From: a bacterium UBP15_UBA6099
GTDB taxonomy: Bacteria; UBP15; UBA6099
Direction: 5' to 3'
Assembly (NCBI GenBank): GCA_002435745.1
Contig: DIWT01000003.1
Coordinates: 1 to 14,008, forward strand
DNA length: 14,008 bases
Below the pieces are notes generated by a model. The model saw nothing but the letters and a program-made list of their open reading frames with translations, searched no databases and had not been told where the DNA came from. Of the stretch, positions 1 to 7,098 are shown piece by piece (the first letter of the stretch is position 1; every line of letters starts with the position of its first letter). Position numbers and translations under genes: made by a program.

Positions 1-5
1 AGCAT

Positions 6-34
6 CATGCGCAAAAGAAAAAGTTTTGCGCATG
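6..34. repeat. Perfect 11-bp inverted repeat at the window edge
   Basis: CATGCGCAAAA (6-16) and its exact reverse complement TTTTGCGCATG (24-34) are separated by 7 nt. No T-run follows on either strand, so it is not a standard intrinsic terminator. It lies about 180 nt past the 3' end of the YfhO gene. It could be an operator of a gene left of the window or a dispersed palindrome. The rest of 35-212 shows no gene that I can support. Confidence 0.5.
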
Positions 35-212
35 GCACACTTGGCAGTGGGTAGAATCATCTAATAGCATGTATAAGCGGTAGTAATAAAAGTGGTTTAT
101 TGTCAATTTTCCCAAAGCCGGACAGCCCGCGCGCTTGGCGCCGATTCAGCAACGACTTCTTTGAGATGATGTGTATTAGTTTCTACTGGCGGCAACTGCA
201 AGAATCCGAAGA

Positions 213-2624
213 TTATTTCCGTTCATCTGACTTATAACTGTGTTTTTTGTGTGGTCGGTTGTTCGAGCGCAGAAGCAATAAAACAATGAGAGCCAAAATC
301 GAGGCTGCGGTCGTAGCGGTCGAAACGGCGCTTCCTACGGCAACCGACGCGGGCTTATACGCGAACGCAACGTGGTTTTCTCCCGCTTCCAACGGCACGG
401 CGCGGAACAGGTAGTCCGCCGTATAAAGCGGGGCCGGACGTCCGTTGACGGAAACCGTCCAGCCGGGCGCGTTCGCCTCCGACGCCACCAGCATCCCCGC
501 GCTGCCCGAGACCGCCGTGAACGACACGAAATCAGGACTGTAATAAAAATATTTTATCAGCAGAGGAACCCTTCCAAGGCGGTCTGGAGCCTCCGCGAGC
601 GGCGGCGGAATCGCGCCGCCTTTGAACTCCCGCGAGTCCAGAAGAACCGCCGCGCCGGGGTCGAAGTCCCTTGACATCATGGCTTCAAACACGTCTTCCG
701 GGCCGTCCAGCGCGCGCCAGTCGTCCACCATGAAAAATCTCGGCAGCGCGTTTTCATTGATTGTCAACCGCGCGTCCCTTGCTATCATCCTCCTGAACTG
801 CGGGTCGTCGTAGTCGGCGGGCCATTCCTCGGACATCGCGTACTTCACATTCATCAGGTTGAGTATCGGTGCGCGAAATCGCATCACATCCATCGGAACG
901 GGCGCGGTTCCTTCAGCCGCTCCGCGAAAATCCTCCGATATCACATCCAGTATTTTTGCGTATCGCTCGGTGGACGCGTCGAGCCGGCCCCTGATGTCGA
1001 ACAGGCCGTAAACCGACGCGGCGTCCGGCTTGAACACATCCGGATCGCCGACGCCGTGTATCCGGAAAAGGCTTCGGTCCGCCTGAAGAAGGTCCGTCAC
1101 CGCTGTCGGCGGAAACAACTCCCGCGGCTTGGTCGTCGGATTCAGCCACGACGCCCACAGGCCTATGTCCAAGATTATAATTGCCACAGCCAGAATCCAT
1201 CTGAAAGGCGCGCGGAAGAAACCGGCTGTCAGAACAGCCGCGCCAGCCGCCGCGAACGCTACCCACCTCGCCGCGCCTGACGCTATCGCCAATGCTCCCG
1301 CCCTCTCCGCTCCGTCCCCTGCGGGAGCGACGGCCGCCGCGCCTAAAAACGCCGCAAGCGCCGCCGCGCACACGATGAGCGGCAGCGCGAGAGACGACAC
1401 CCGCTCCTTGAATCTCCCGTCCTTCTCCGCAGCCGTCCATCCGAAACCCGCCAGAGCGGAAACGCAGAACGAGAAAACGAACAGAGCCTCGCGCGGCTGC
1501 GGCATGTGCCGCCATGGGATAATAAGCGCGATGATACTGATTGGCGAACCAAGGGCCACGATCGCCGATACGACGGCGGCTCCCGCAAAATACCACCTTA
1601 TCCGCCCCGAACCCCGGAAAACCGCCACGGCGGCAAGTATCAGGGGCAGCGCGCCCGCGTACGCGCACATCGTCATGTAATCTATTTCCCCTCGGTAGCC
1701 GCCCGCCGCAGGGTTGCCGTATATGTCCGGCGCGAATATCATCGCTAGATGCTTTATGTCAAATGGAGACATCACCACGTCCGCCAGCGCGCCCGGCTGA
1801 GACGCCGCCCTCATAATCGCGTCCGCCGACGGCATGGTCTGAACCGAAGCTATCCCCGCCGCCACGACCACGGACACGACCCACGCCGCCGCCGCGAACC
1901 CCTTGTCTTTTCCTGAGATGAAAAATCTGAACGCGGCGTACAACGCTACGAACAGTTGAGACATCATGCCGACCTGCGGGCTGGCCGCCAGAAACGGCAT
2001 CGCCCCGGCCACTCCGCTCAACACGGCGAACGCCGCTTTCTTCCTCTTGAGAGACAACTCGAAAAGACACACCATCAGCGGCAGCCACACCCCGGCCCGC
2101 AAAAGATGCGGCGACATCATCCTTGATGCCAGCCACCCGTTGAACATGAAAACGACGCCCGTCACCGCGGCGGCCCGGAACCCCATCCCCAGCGCGCGCC
2201 CCATGCAGAACGCGAACAGCCCTCCGAGCGCGACATGCGCCACCGCCCCCCAGTTCACCGCCTCTATCGCCGCGCCCGCCAGATAGAACGGCGCGTTCAG
2301 CGGATAGAACATCCCGGCTTCTCCGGAGGTCGCGAACGGCGCGCCGCACATCGCGTGCGGGTTCCACATCGGGACTGTCCCTTCCCCTATCCACCTTGCC
2401 GCGTGAAGATACGCCGGAAAGAACGCCGTGGCGGATTCCTCAAGTTCGGGGTTGCCGACTTTCGCGCGCGCGCCTTCCCCGCCGGGCGCGCTCCACGGCG
2501 CATGCCGGGCCAAGGCGTCCGCAGCGACGAAATTCTCGCCCCGAAACGCCACGCCACGGAAAAACCATAGCGAGATCACAAGGAAAAACAGTAAAACCGG
2601 ACCCCGCGTTTTTTGCGTCGTCAC
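213..2624 (-). CDS. YfhO-family multi-spanning membrane protein
   Basis: An 803-residue integral membrane protein that I assign to the YfhO family, which is linked to GT-C-type glycosyltransfer at the cell surface. After a short cytoplasmic N-terminus comes a first membrane helix, then a loop with acidic residues and the family-typical WNPHAMCGAPF and FYPLNAPFY segments, then about a dozen hydrophobic helices (MFNGWLASRMMSPHLLR is typical). The soluble C-terminal part ends in a beta-rich domain with the PGW motif (720-722) and VNGRPAPLYTADYLFRAVPL, a common YfhO tail, then a last helix (about 763-785) and a basic tail. Length fits the family. The start is GTG, chosen because GAGG (2633-2636) lies 8 nt upstream. 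It is probably last in the minus-strand operon. The glycan substrate is unknown; YfhO in Gram-positives acts in teichoic acid glycosylation, which need not apply here. Confidence 0.85.
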   Translation of the reverse strand: MTTQKTRGPVLLFFLVISLWFFRGVAFRGENFVAADALARHAPWSAPGGEGARAKVGNPELEESATAFFPAYLHAARWIGEGTVPMWNPHAMCGAPFATSGEAGMFYPLNAPFYLAGAAIEAVNWGAVAHVALGGLFAFCMGRALGMGFRAAAVTGVVFMFNGWLASRMMSPHLLRAGVWLPLMVCLFELSLKRKKAAFAVLSGVAGAMPFLAASPQVGMMSQLFVALYAAFRFFISGKDKGFAAAAWVVSVVVAAGIASVQTMPSADAIMRAASQPGALADVVMSPFDIKHLAMIFAPDIYGNPAAGGYRGEIDYMTMCAYAGALPLILAAVAVFRGSGRIRWYFAGAAVVSAIVALGSPISIIALIIPWRHMPQPREALFVFSFCVSALAGFGWTAAEKDGRFKERVSSLALPLIVCAAALAAFLGAAAVAPAGDGAERAGALAIASGAARWVAFAAAGAAVLTAGFFRAPFRWILAVAIIILDIGLWASWLNPTTKPRELFPPTAVTDLLQADRSLFRIHGVGDPDVFKPDAASVYGLFDIRGRLDASTERYAKILDVISEDFRGAAEGTAPVPMDVMRFRAPILNLMNVKYAMSEEWPADYDDPQFRRMIARDARLTINENALPRFFMVDDWRALDGPEDVFEAMMSRDFDPGAAVLLDSREFKGGAIPPPLAEAPDRLGRVPLLIKYFYYSPDFVSFTAVSGSAGMLVASEANAPGWTVSVNGRPAPLYTADYLFRAVPLEAGENHVAFAYKPASVAVGSAVSTATTAASILALIVLLLLRSNNRPHKKHSYKSDERK

Positions 2625-2678
2625 GAAAACAACCTCGATGCCGCGAATTCAACAATATGCCGCTCGCGCGGCCCCGCT

Positions 2679-3542
2679 TCAGTTCTCCGCCCGGTTTATC
2701 TGCGGCGGCCTTCTGTCCACGGTTTTTCTGTATTTAAGCGCCGGGTATCCCAGCGTGAACACTGTCTGGATTTTTTGTCCCCTCGGAATTTTCAAGGCCT
2801 TCGACACTATGGACGGCGCGCCGATGGCATACCCGCTCACGCATGTCCCCAGCCCCATCGCGTGCGCCAGAACTCTTATCGTTTCCTGCGCCGTCAGAGC
2901 CGTGTCTTTTCCCAGCATGTTGGCTTTTTTCGAGGTTATCACAATGAGGCACGGCGCGCCGTGAAATATCGGGTCAGTTTCCGGCCCGAACTCCACAGCC
3001 TTCCGCTTCATATCGGGGAGCGACCCTTCGAGGTAGTCCCTCATTCCGGGCGCAAAGACGCCTATCGCGCTCATGACCGGAGGCCGCAGCGTTTTCGCCA
3101 GCATCCCGTAATGCGCCGTCAGCTTGCCCGACAGTTCGTGTATCTTCGCGGCGTCCGTCAACACGAAGAACCTTCTGTCCTGAGAGTTGTGCTCGCTCGC
3201 CGCCTTCGACCCCGCCGCCAGCAGCCTGTCGATGTCCTCCTTCGGCGCCGCCTTCTTCTTATACTGCCGCACCGAGCGCATCGAGAACAAAAAATTCTCC
3301 GCCGCCTCAGGAGTCGGGAACGCGGAATGGTCCACCGGCTTGAACTCCGACATATTCATTCCGGAATGAGTAATCGCGTCGCCCGGACACACCGCCACGC
3401 AGTGGCCGCACAACGAACAATCGCCCTGATTCTCCGCCCTCGGAATCTCTCCGGGCGCGTCCTGAACGAACACGTGGTTCTCGCAGCACGCCTTGAGGCA
3501 CAGGCCGTCCCGCTTGCATTTATCGCCGTCAATTTTTATCAT
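2679..3542 (-). CDS. Ferredoxin-nitroreductase fusion protein
   Basis: A 287-residue protein with an N-terminal dicluster ferredoxin module (about 1-60) fused to an FMN-binding nitroreductase domain (about 85-280). The second cluster motif is canonical: C42-x2-C45-x2-C48-x3-C52-P. In the first, C9, C15 and C19 are present but the second position is D12 (CKRDGLC), a CxxDxxC arrangement like that of Pyrococcus furiosus ferredoxin. The nitroreductase domain begins with the usual MRSVRQY segment, where arginines contact FMN, and has a C-terminal GLGTCVSGY and GYPALKYRK. Such fusions are common in anaerobes and are thought to pass electrons from low-potential donors to FMN; the substrate is not predictable. 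It sits 52 nt after the lipoprotein gene and 54 nt before the YfhO gene, so it is probably cotranscribed. The ribosome binding site is weak. Confidence 0.85.
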   Translation of the reverse strand: MIKIDGDKCKRDGLCLKACCENHVFVQDAPGEIPRAENQGDCSLCGHCVAVCPGDAITHSGMNMSEFKPVDHSAFPTPEAAENFLFSMRSVRQYKKKAAPKEDIDRLLAAGSKAASEHNSQDRRFFVLTDAAKIHELSGKLTAHYGMLAKTLRPPVMSAIGVFAPGMRDYLEGSLPDMKRKAVEFGPETDPIFHGAPCLIVITSKKANMLGKDTALTAQETIRVLAHAMGLGTCVSGYAIGAPSIVSKALKIPRGQKIQTVFTLGYPALKYRKTVDRRPPQINRAEN

Positions 3543-3594
3543 CCAGCCGCTCTCTCAGGCGTTTTCGTCGCCGTATATCGATTTATTTCTTTTT

Positions 3595-4794
3595 TTAATC
3601 GCAGCACGCCGAATCGTCCGGCGCGGCTTCGGGGTTGTATCTGGCGGCTTTCCCGCCCAACGCTATCAGCCTGTCGTTGTACTGCCTGAGCGCGCGGCCC
3701 GCGCTCGCCGCCGCAAAATAGTTCTCCGACAGTATTTCCGGGGTAAGCTTCTCCACCGACTTGATAAGCGCCTTAGCCGCTTTCCTCGGCATCTCGTCCC
3801 TCAGTTCGTCGTCATACATCGCCCAACACATGAAATCCAGCGCCAGCGCGGTGTACAGGATGGCGTCCGTCTCGTTGTCCGCCCGCTGCTTGCCGGAATG
3901 CCACGTCGCCGAGAATGTCCCGTCCGCGTTCTGGTTCTCCCGCATGGTTTCGAGCACGCCGTTGACATGTTTGCGCGCGCCGTCCCATGTGCCCTTAAGT
4001 TCAAGTCCGCGCATATCCGGAGCCGGGCCGCCCTTGCCCGCGCTTTCTTTCTTTCGCTCCGCCTCGCTCAGCGATTTCTCCTCGTCAAGGCTGTTGACCA
4101 TGTATGTCCTGAGCGCCGTCGCAATCCCCGCCTGCTCTATAAGCCCCTCGTATGAACCCCAGTCGATCGGCCTTGATATCGCCACGCTCAGCAGCGTCTC
4201 CATCCCGATGTCGCGGTTCTTGTAGTTGCGCCAGACGGTTTTGTGTAGGTTCGAGTGAGAGAACGCGGTGAGAGTCCAGCCCAGTTCGTTTCCGGTCGGG
4301 CCGGTCACAAGCTCGTCCGAAGCCGACATCGCGTAAGGGTCGATGTACGTCATCGCGCGTCGCACGAACAGGTCGAGTTGAACCGGCTCGCCGCCCTTCG
4401 TGATGAAAGAAAACGTCAGATCAGTCGGAGCCCCGGTCAGGCGCGCTATGAACTGATCCCTGTGAGCTTCCGGCGCGGGGAATCCGTCCACCGCCGCGAA
4501 ATACGCTCCCATCGGGTCTTTCTCAACTTTCAGCCCTTTCGCGATCCCGCCCGCCACAAGAGCTATCGCCTGTTCCCTTTCGGCTGTTATCGAATCCGGA
4601 ACAGAGAACCGGGGGCCGAACGCCCGTATCCCCTCGACCAGCTTCCACGGCTCGTCCTGAGTGGACAGCGGCGTGTTGAAAAGAGCCATCCACGCCTTGT
4701 TGTTTCCCTTGACCAGCCTGTCCCCGCATGATGACAGGGCGACGGACGATAGCGCGAGTACGACAGCCAGCGCCGCAATTTTCGATTTGTTCAT
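3595..4794 (-). CDS. Predicted lipoprotein, possible alpha-toroid domain
   Basis: A 399-residue protein with a clear type II signal peptide: MNKSK, a hydrophobic core, and lipobox LSSC with the lipidated cysteine at residue 23. It should be anchored to a membrane and face the periplasm. I do not recognise a named family. The mature part is mostly helical by composition. QNADGTF at 288-294, followed by a helix-rich stretch (DAILYTALALDFMCWA), resembles the turn motif of alpha/alpha-toroid proteins such as terpene cyclases and related repeat proteins; this is a fold-level guess only. A low-complexity KKESAGKGGP linker lies near residue 245, and the protein ends in CCD. The start is well supported: GGGAGG at 4799-4804 lies 4 nt before ATG. 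It follows the response regulator gene by 30 nt, so it is likely cotranscribed with it. Confidence 0.75.
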   Translation of the reverse strand: MNKSKIAALAVVLALSSVALSSCGDRLVKGNNKAWMALFNTPLSTQDEPWKLVEGIRAFGPRFSVPDSITAEREQAIALVAGGIAKGLKVEKDPMGAYFAAVDGFPAPEAHRDQFIARLTGAPTDLTFSFITKGGEPVQLDLFVRRAMTYIDPYAMSASDELVTGPTGNELGWTLTAFSHSNLHKTVWRNYKNRDIGMETLLSVAISRPIDWGSYEGLIEQAGIATALRTYMVNSLDEEKSLSEAERKKESAGKGGPAPDMRGLELKGTWDGARKHVNGVLETMRENQNADGTFSATWHSGKQRADNETDAILYTALALDFMCWAMYDDELRDEMPRKAAKALIKSVEKLTPEILSENYFAAASAGRALRQYNDRLIALGGKAARYNPEAAPDDSACCD

Positions 4795-4798
4795 ACAA

Positions 4799-4804
4799 CC
4801 TCCC
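4799..4804 (-). promoter_or_regulatory. Ribosome binding site of the lipoprotein gene
   Basis: On the minus strand GGGAGG sits 4 nt upstream of the ATG at 4794. It is the clearest Shine-Dalgarno sequence among the backbone genes here and fixes the lipoprotein start. Confidence 0.6.
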
Positions 4805-4824
4805 GGCGCGGTCGGCCCGCGCCT

Positions 4825-6183
4825 CTACTTCAGCCCGTATTCGTCCAGTTTGTAGTAAAGCGCCCGCTCGCTCAGACCCAGCTTCTTTGCGGTGTCCTTG
4901 CGGTTGCCGCCCGTATGCTCCAGCGCGCGCGCTATGATTTCCTTCTCGATCTTTCCCATCGCCGTCTTGAGGGTCTCGCCTTCCGCAATCTGCGCGCTCA
5001 GCGCCGAGCATCTCTCCTCGTTCAGGAACGACAGCCGCTCGGCCGTTATCTCGTCCCCCTCCGTCATCAGCGCCGCCTGCTCTATCGCGTTCGCAAGCTC
5101 CCTGACGTTCCCCACCCACGGATGCGCCAGCATCGCCTTCACCGCGTCCTGCGAAAAACCCGCCGCCCGCAGCCCGTGCTCCTCGCACAACTCGCACAGA
5201 AAATGCTCCGCCAGCGGCATTATGTCTTCCTTCCTGTCCCTCAGCGGCGCTATGTGTATCTCCACCACTTTTATCCTGTGATACAGGTCAAGCCTGAAAA
5301 TCTTCTTCTCGACATCCTCCGCGAGGTTCCTGTTCGTCGAACAGATGAGCCGCACATCCACCGGGATGTTCGCGTTTCCGCCCACCCTCCGGATGAAATT
5401 GTCGTCCAGCGTCCTCAGCAGCTTCGCCTGAAGCGACGGATGCAGCTCCGCAATCTCGTCCAACAGCAGAGTGCCCCCGTTCGCCTCCTCGAACATCCCT
5501 TTCCTCTCGGCGAACGCCCCCGTGAACGCCCCCTTCGCGTGACCGAAAAGCTCGCTTTCCAGCAGGTTTTCGGGAATCGCCGCGCAGTTGAGCGCCACGA
5601 ACTTCTGCGACGCCCTCGGACTGTTCTGGTGAATCGCCCTCGCCACCAGTTCCTTGCCCACCCCCGAATCCCCCGTAATCAACACCGTCGCCGTCGAAGG
5701 AGCCACACGGCGCACCTTCTCAAGCACTTCCATCATCTGTTTGCTCTTGCCGATGATGCCCGGAAAATCATACCGCCTGCCGAGCTGTTCCTTCAGGCTG
5801 ACGTTTTCCCGTTTCAGCCGGACCCGCTCCAAGCTCTTCTTCACAACCTGCCGGATTTCGTCCAAGTTGAACGGCTTGGTCACATAGTCGTCCGCGCCCA
5901 GTTTCATGCTCTCGATGGCGTTCTGGATAGAGCCGTAAGCCGTCATCATCACGAACGACGGCGGATTCGGCCCCGCCATCGCCTTCTCCAGAATCATCAT
6001 CCCGTCGATATCCGGCAGCCGCACGTCGCACAGAGCCAGATCATAGCCGTTGCCCGACAGCTTGCTGAGAGCTTCCTCGCCCGACATCGCAGTGTCCGTA
6101 ACATACCCCGCGTCCGAAAGAGCAGTCTCCAGAATCTCAACAATTGATTGTTTGTCATCTACTATAAGAATTTTTTCAGCCAT
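4825..6183 (-). CDS. NtrC-family sigma-54-dependent response regulator
   Basis: A 452-residue transcriptional activator. The receiver domain (about 3-118) has the acidic pair D9/D10, the phosphorylatable D53 (LALCDVRLPD) and K103 in VTKPFN. The AAA+ domain (about 140-375) has Walker A GDSGVGKE (171-178), the sigma-54 contact motif GAFTGA (218-223), Walker B GTLLLDEI (237-244) and the GNVRELANAIEQA segment (358-370). The C-terminus is a Fis-type helix-turn-helix (about 415-452, GNRKDTAKKLGLSERALYYKL). Every key residue is present, so it should be functional. An upstream in-frame ATG at 6210 would add nine residues, but a TATAAT box lies directly before it, so I choose ATG 6183 (MAEKILIVDD), a normal receiver N-terminus. 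No histidine kinase is nearby, so its partner is elsewhere. It heads the lipoprotein-nitroreductase-YfhO run. Confidence 0.93.
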   Translation of the reverse strand: MAEKILIVDDKQSIVEILETALSDAGYVTDTAMSGEEALSKLSGNGYDLALCDVRLPDIDGMMILEKAMAGPNPPSFVMMTAYGSIQNAIESMKLGADDYVTKPFNLDEIRQVVKKSLERVRLKRENVSLKEQLGRRYDFPGIIGKSKQMMEVLEKVRRVAPSTATVLITGDSGVGKELVARAIHQNSPRASQKFVALNCAAIPENLLESELFGHAKGAFTGAFAERKGMFEEANGGTLLLDEIAELHPSLQAKLLRTLDDNFIRRVGGNANIPVDVRLICSTNRNLAEDVEKKIFRLDLYHRIKVVEIHIAPLRDRKEDIMPLAEHFLCELCEEHGLRAAGFSQDAVKAMLAHPWVGNVRELANAIEQAALMTEGDEITAERLSFLNEERCSALSAQIAEGETLKTAMGKIEKEIIARALEHTGGNRKDTAKKLGLSERALYYKLDEYGLK

Positions 6184-6212
6184 CGCTCGCCCGTCTGCAA
6201 AAAGTTTCATGT

Positions 6213-6221
6213 ATTATATCA
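6213..6221 (-). promoter_or_regulatory. Extended -10 promoter for the response regulator operon
   Basis: Read on the minus strand, this is TGATATAAT, a full consensus -10 hexamer (6213-6218) with the TGn extension. No good -35 is seen at the usual distance, where the sequence is TTTCAA, as is common for extended -10 promoters. Transcription would start near 6205-6207, giving a leader of about 22-24 nt before the ATG at 6183 and ruling out the ATG at 6210. Confidence 0.55.
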
Positions 6222-6226
6222 CACCA

Positions 6227-6241
6227 TTTCAAGCATTGAAA
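6227..6241. promoter_or_regulatory. Perfect inverted repeat, possible operator
   Basis: TTTCAAGCATTGAAA is a perfect 6-bp inverted repeat with a 3-nt centre. It covers the -35 position and part of the spacer of the response regulator promoter. That placement suits a repressor or autoregulation site, but the regulator is not known. Confidence 0.35.
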
Positions 6242-6301
6242 CAATACTTATTTTCGCCATCATTTCATTGCTTTCCCGCCGAAGCCCCTAAAAAAGAAAA
6301 T

Positions 6302-6345
6302 GGGGACATCCAGAGCCGCTTTTGCGCGATGGGTGTCCCCTTTTT
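6302..6345. terminator. Hairpin with flanking A and T runs, terminator-like
   Basis: GGGGACATCC (6302-6311) pairs with GGGTGTCCCC (6331-6340) over 10 bp with one G-U pair and a 19-nt loop. TTTTT follows (6341-6345) and an A-rich run (6290-6300) precedes it, so it could terminate in either direction. It lies between two divergent genes, where no terminator is expected, so it may instead be a dispersed repeat or the scar of an insertion. Confidence 0.45.
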
Positions 6346-6400
6346 CCTGTCAGCCAGTTATCGCTCCCGCCGCGCACAACAATCATGCCACAAACAGCCT

Positions 6401-6444
6401 GTTGCCAAATCGCTTTTATTCGCTCATAATAGCAACACAACCGC
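6401..6444 (+). repeat. 44-bp direct repeat, copy 1
   Basis: It begins GTTGCCAAATCGCTTT and matches 8070-8113 at 39 of 44 positions in the same orientation. The outer parts GTTGCCA and TAGCAAC form a near-perfect 7-bp inverted repeat. The two copies bracket the DUF6978-DUF1828 gene pair. Confidence 0.75.
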
Positions 6445-6624
6445 CATGTATATGCGACAAACCACACATCCGCGCCCGCTTGACTGTCCCTACCGCTTCC
6501 GCGCCTCTATAAATCCGGAATCAGTTAACGATACTATAACTTGTTTTGATAATAGTTTTGGATTTCGCATGTCAAGAACAGGCATGATTTTATTATGAAA
6601 AGTCAACTCAATCTATAAATCGGC

Positions 6625-6629
6625 GGAGG
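6625..6629 (+). promoter_or_regulatory. Ribosome binding site of the DUF6978-type gene
   Basis: GGAGG lies 10 nt before the ATG at 6640. The spacing is slightly long but the motif is strong and supports this start. Confidence 0.5.
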
Positions 6630-6639
6630 CTGGTATATA

Positions 6640-7098
6640 ATGAGTTTAGGGAACCTTGGTCAGGCAGAAGCTGATGCGTTGATGTATATGGAAAAACACT
6701 ATGTAGATGGCAAACTACTGAAGTATCCCGGGCAGGGACAAGAATTGGAAATTCCTCTTGTATCAGCCGACAAAAGGGAGAGTTTCATTCTTGATGTCAG
6801 CCGGGGGAATATTAACCTGTCAAAAGTAAAATATCAGGAACGGGCAAGGCAGGTCGAAGCGCTGGTCAGGCTCGAACTTGGAGGCCCTCCACATCGCAAT
6901 CCTGATGATTCTGAAATCGGAGTTCCGCACATCCATATTTACAAAGAGGGTTTCGGAGACAAATGGGCATACGAAGTTCCATTAGATAGGTTTCCTCGGC
7001 TTTCAGACATATATGGGACTCTGGATGATTTCATGGCATACTGCAATATAACTCAAACGCCGAAATTCCTTAGAATTCAAAGGGAGTTATCCTTATGA
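6640..7098 (+). CDS. DUF6978-type protein of unknown function
   Basis: A 152-residue soluble protein that I assign, from memory of the family, to DUF6978. Conserved-looking parts are the N-terminal QAEADALMYMEKH, a central KRESFILDVSRGNINLSKVKYQ, GGPPHRNPD (81-89), then IGVPHIHIYKEGFGDKWA, where HIH (97-99) and W109 stand out, and a C-terminal TLDDFMAYCNI. The histidines could bind metal or form an active site, but that is a guess. There is no signal peptide or membrane helix, so it should be cytoplasmic. The stop overlaps the next start (ATGA at 7095-7098), so the two are translationally coupled. GC content is lower than in the backbone genes. Such pairs turn up on mobile DNA as far as I recall; toxin-antitoxin or defence roles are possible but unproven. 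Confidence 0.7.
   Translation: MSLGNLGQAEADALMYMEKHYVDGKLLKYPGQGQELEIPLVSADKRESFILDVSRGNINLSKVKYQERARQVEALVRLELGGPPHRNPDDSEIGVPHIHIYKEGFGDKWAYEVPLDRFPRLSDIYGTLDDFMAYCNITQTPKFLRIQRELSL

Larger units (their letters stand above)
6211..6639. other. Divergent intergenic region at the left edge of the accessory segment
   Basis: About 430 nt without a convincing gene. Going left to right it holds the response regulator promoter and its inverted repeat, a terminator-like hairpin (6302-6345), one copy of a 44-bp direct repeat (6401-6444) and an AT-rich stretch (about 6525-6620) that probably carries the promoter of the two-gene cassette. I could not fix a -35/-10 pair for that promoter. The open frames here use atypical codons and have no ribosome binding site, so I do not call them. 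Confidence 0.6.

Noticed and set aside
34..48. A TGGCAC...GGCAG stretch resembling a sigma-54 -24/-12 site
   Set aside because: The GG and GC dinucleotides do not have the required spacing.
2613..3689. A 358-codon plus-strand frame opposite the nitroreductase
   Set aside because: Low-complexity arginine-rich translation typical of antisense frames in GC-rich DNA; the opposite strand encodes a clear ferredoxin-nitroreductase.
4915..6147. A 410-codon frame on the plus strand opposite the response regulator
   Set aside because: It is a shadow of a GC-rich gene: arginine- and histidine-rich, no recognisable domain, no ribosome binding site, and the minus-strand frame has every expected motif.
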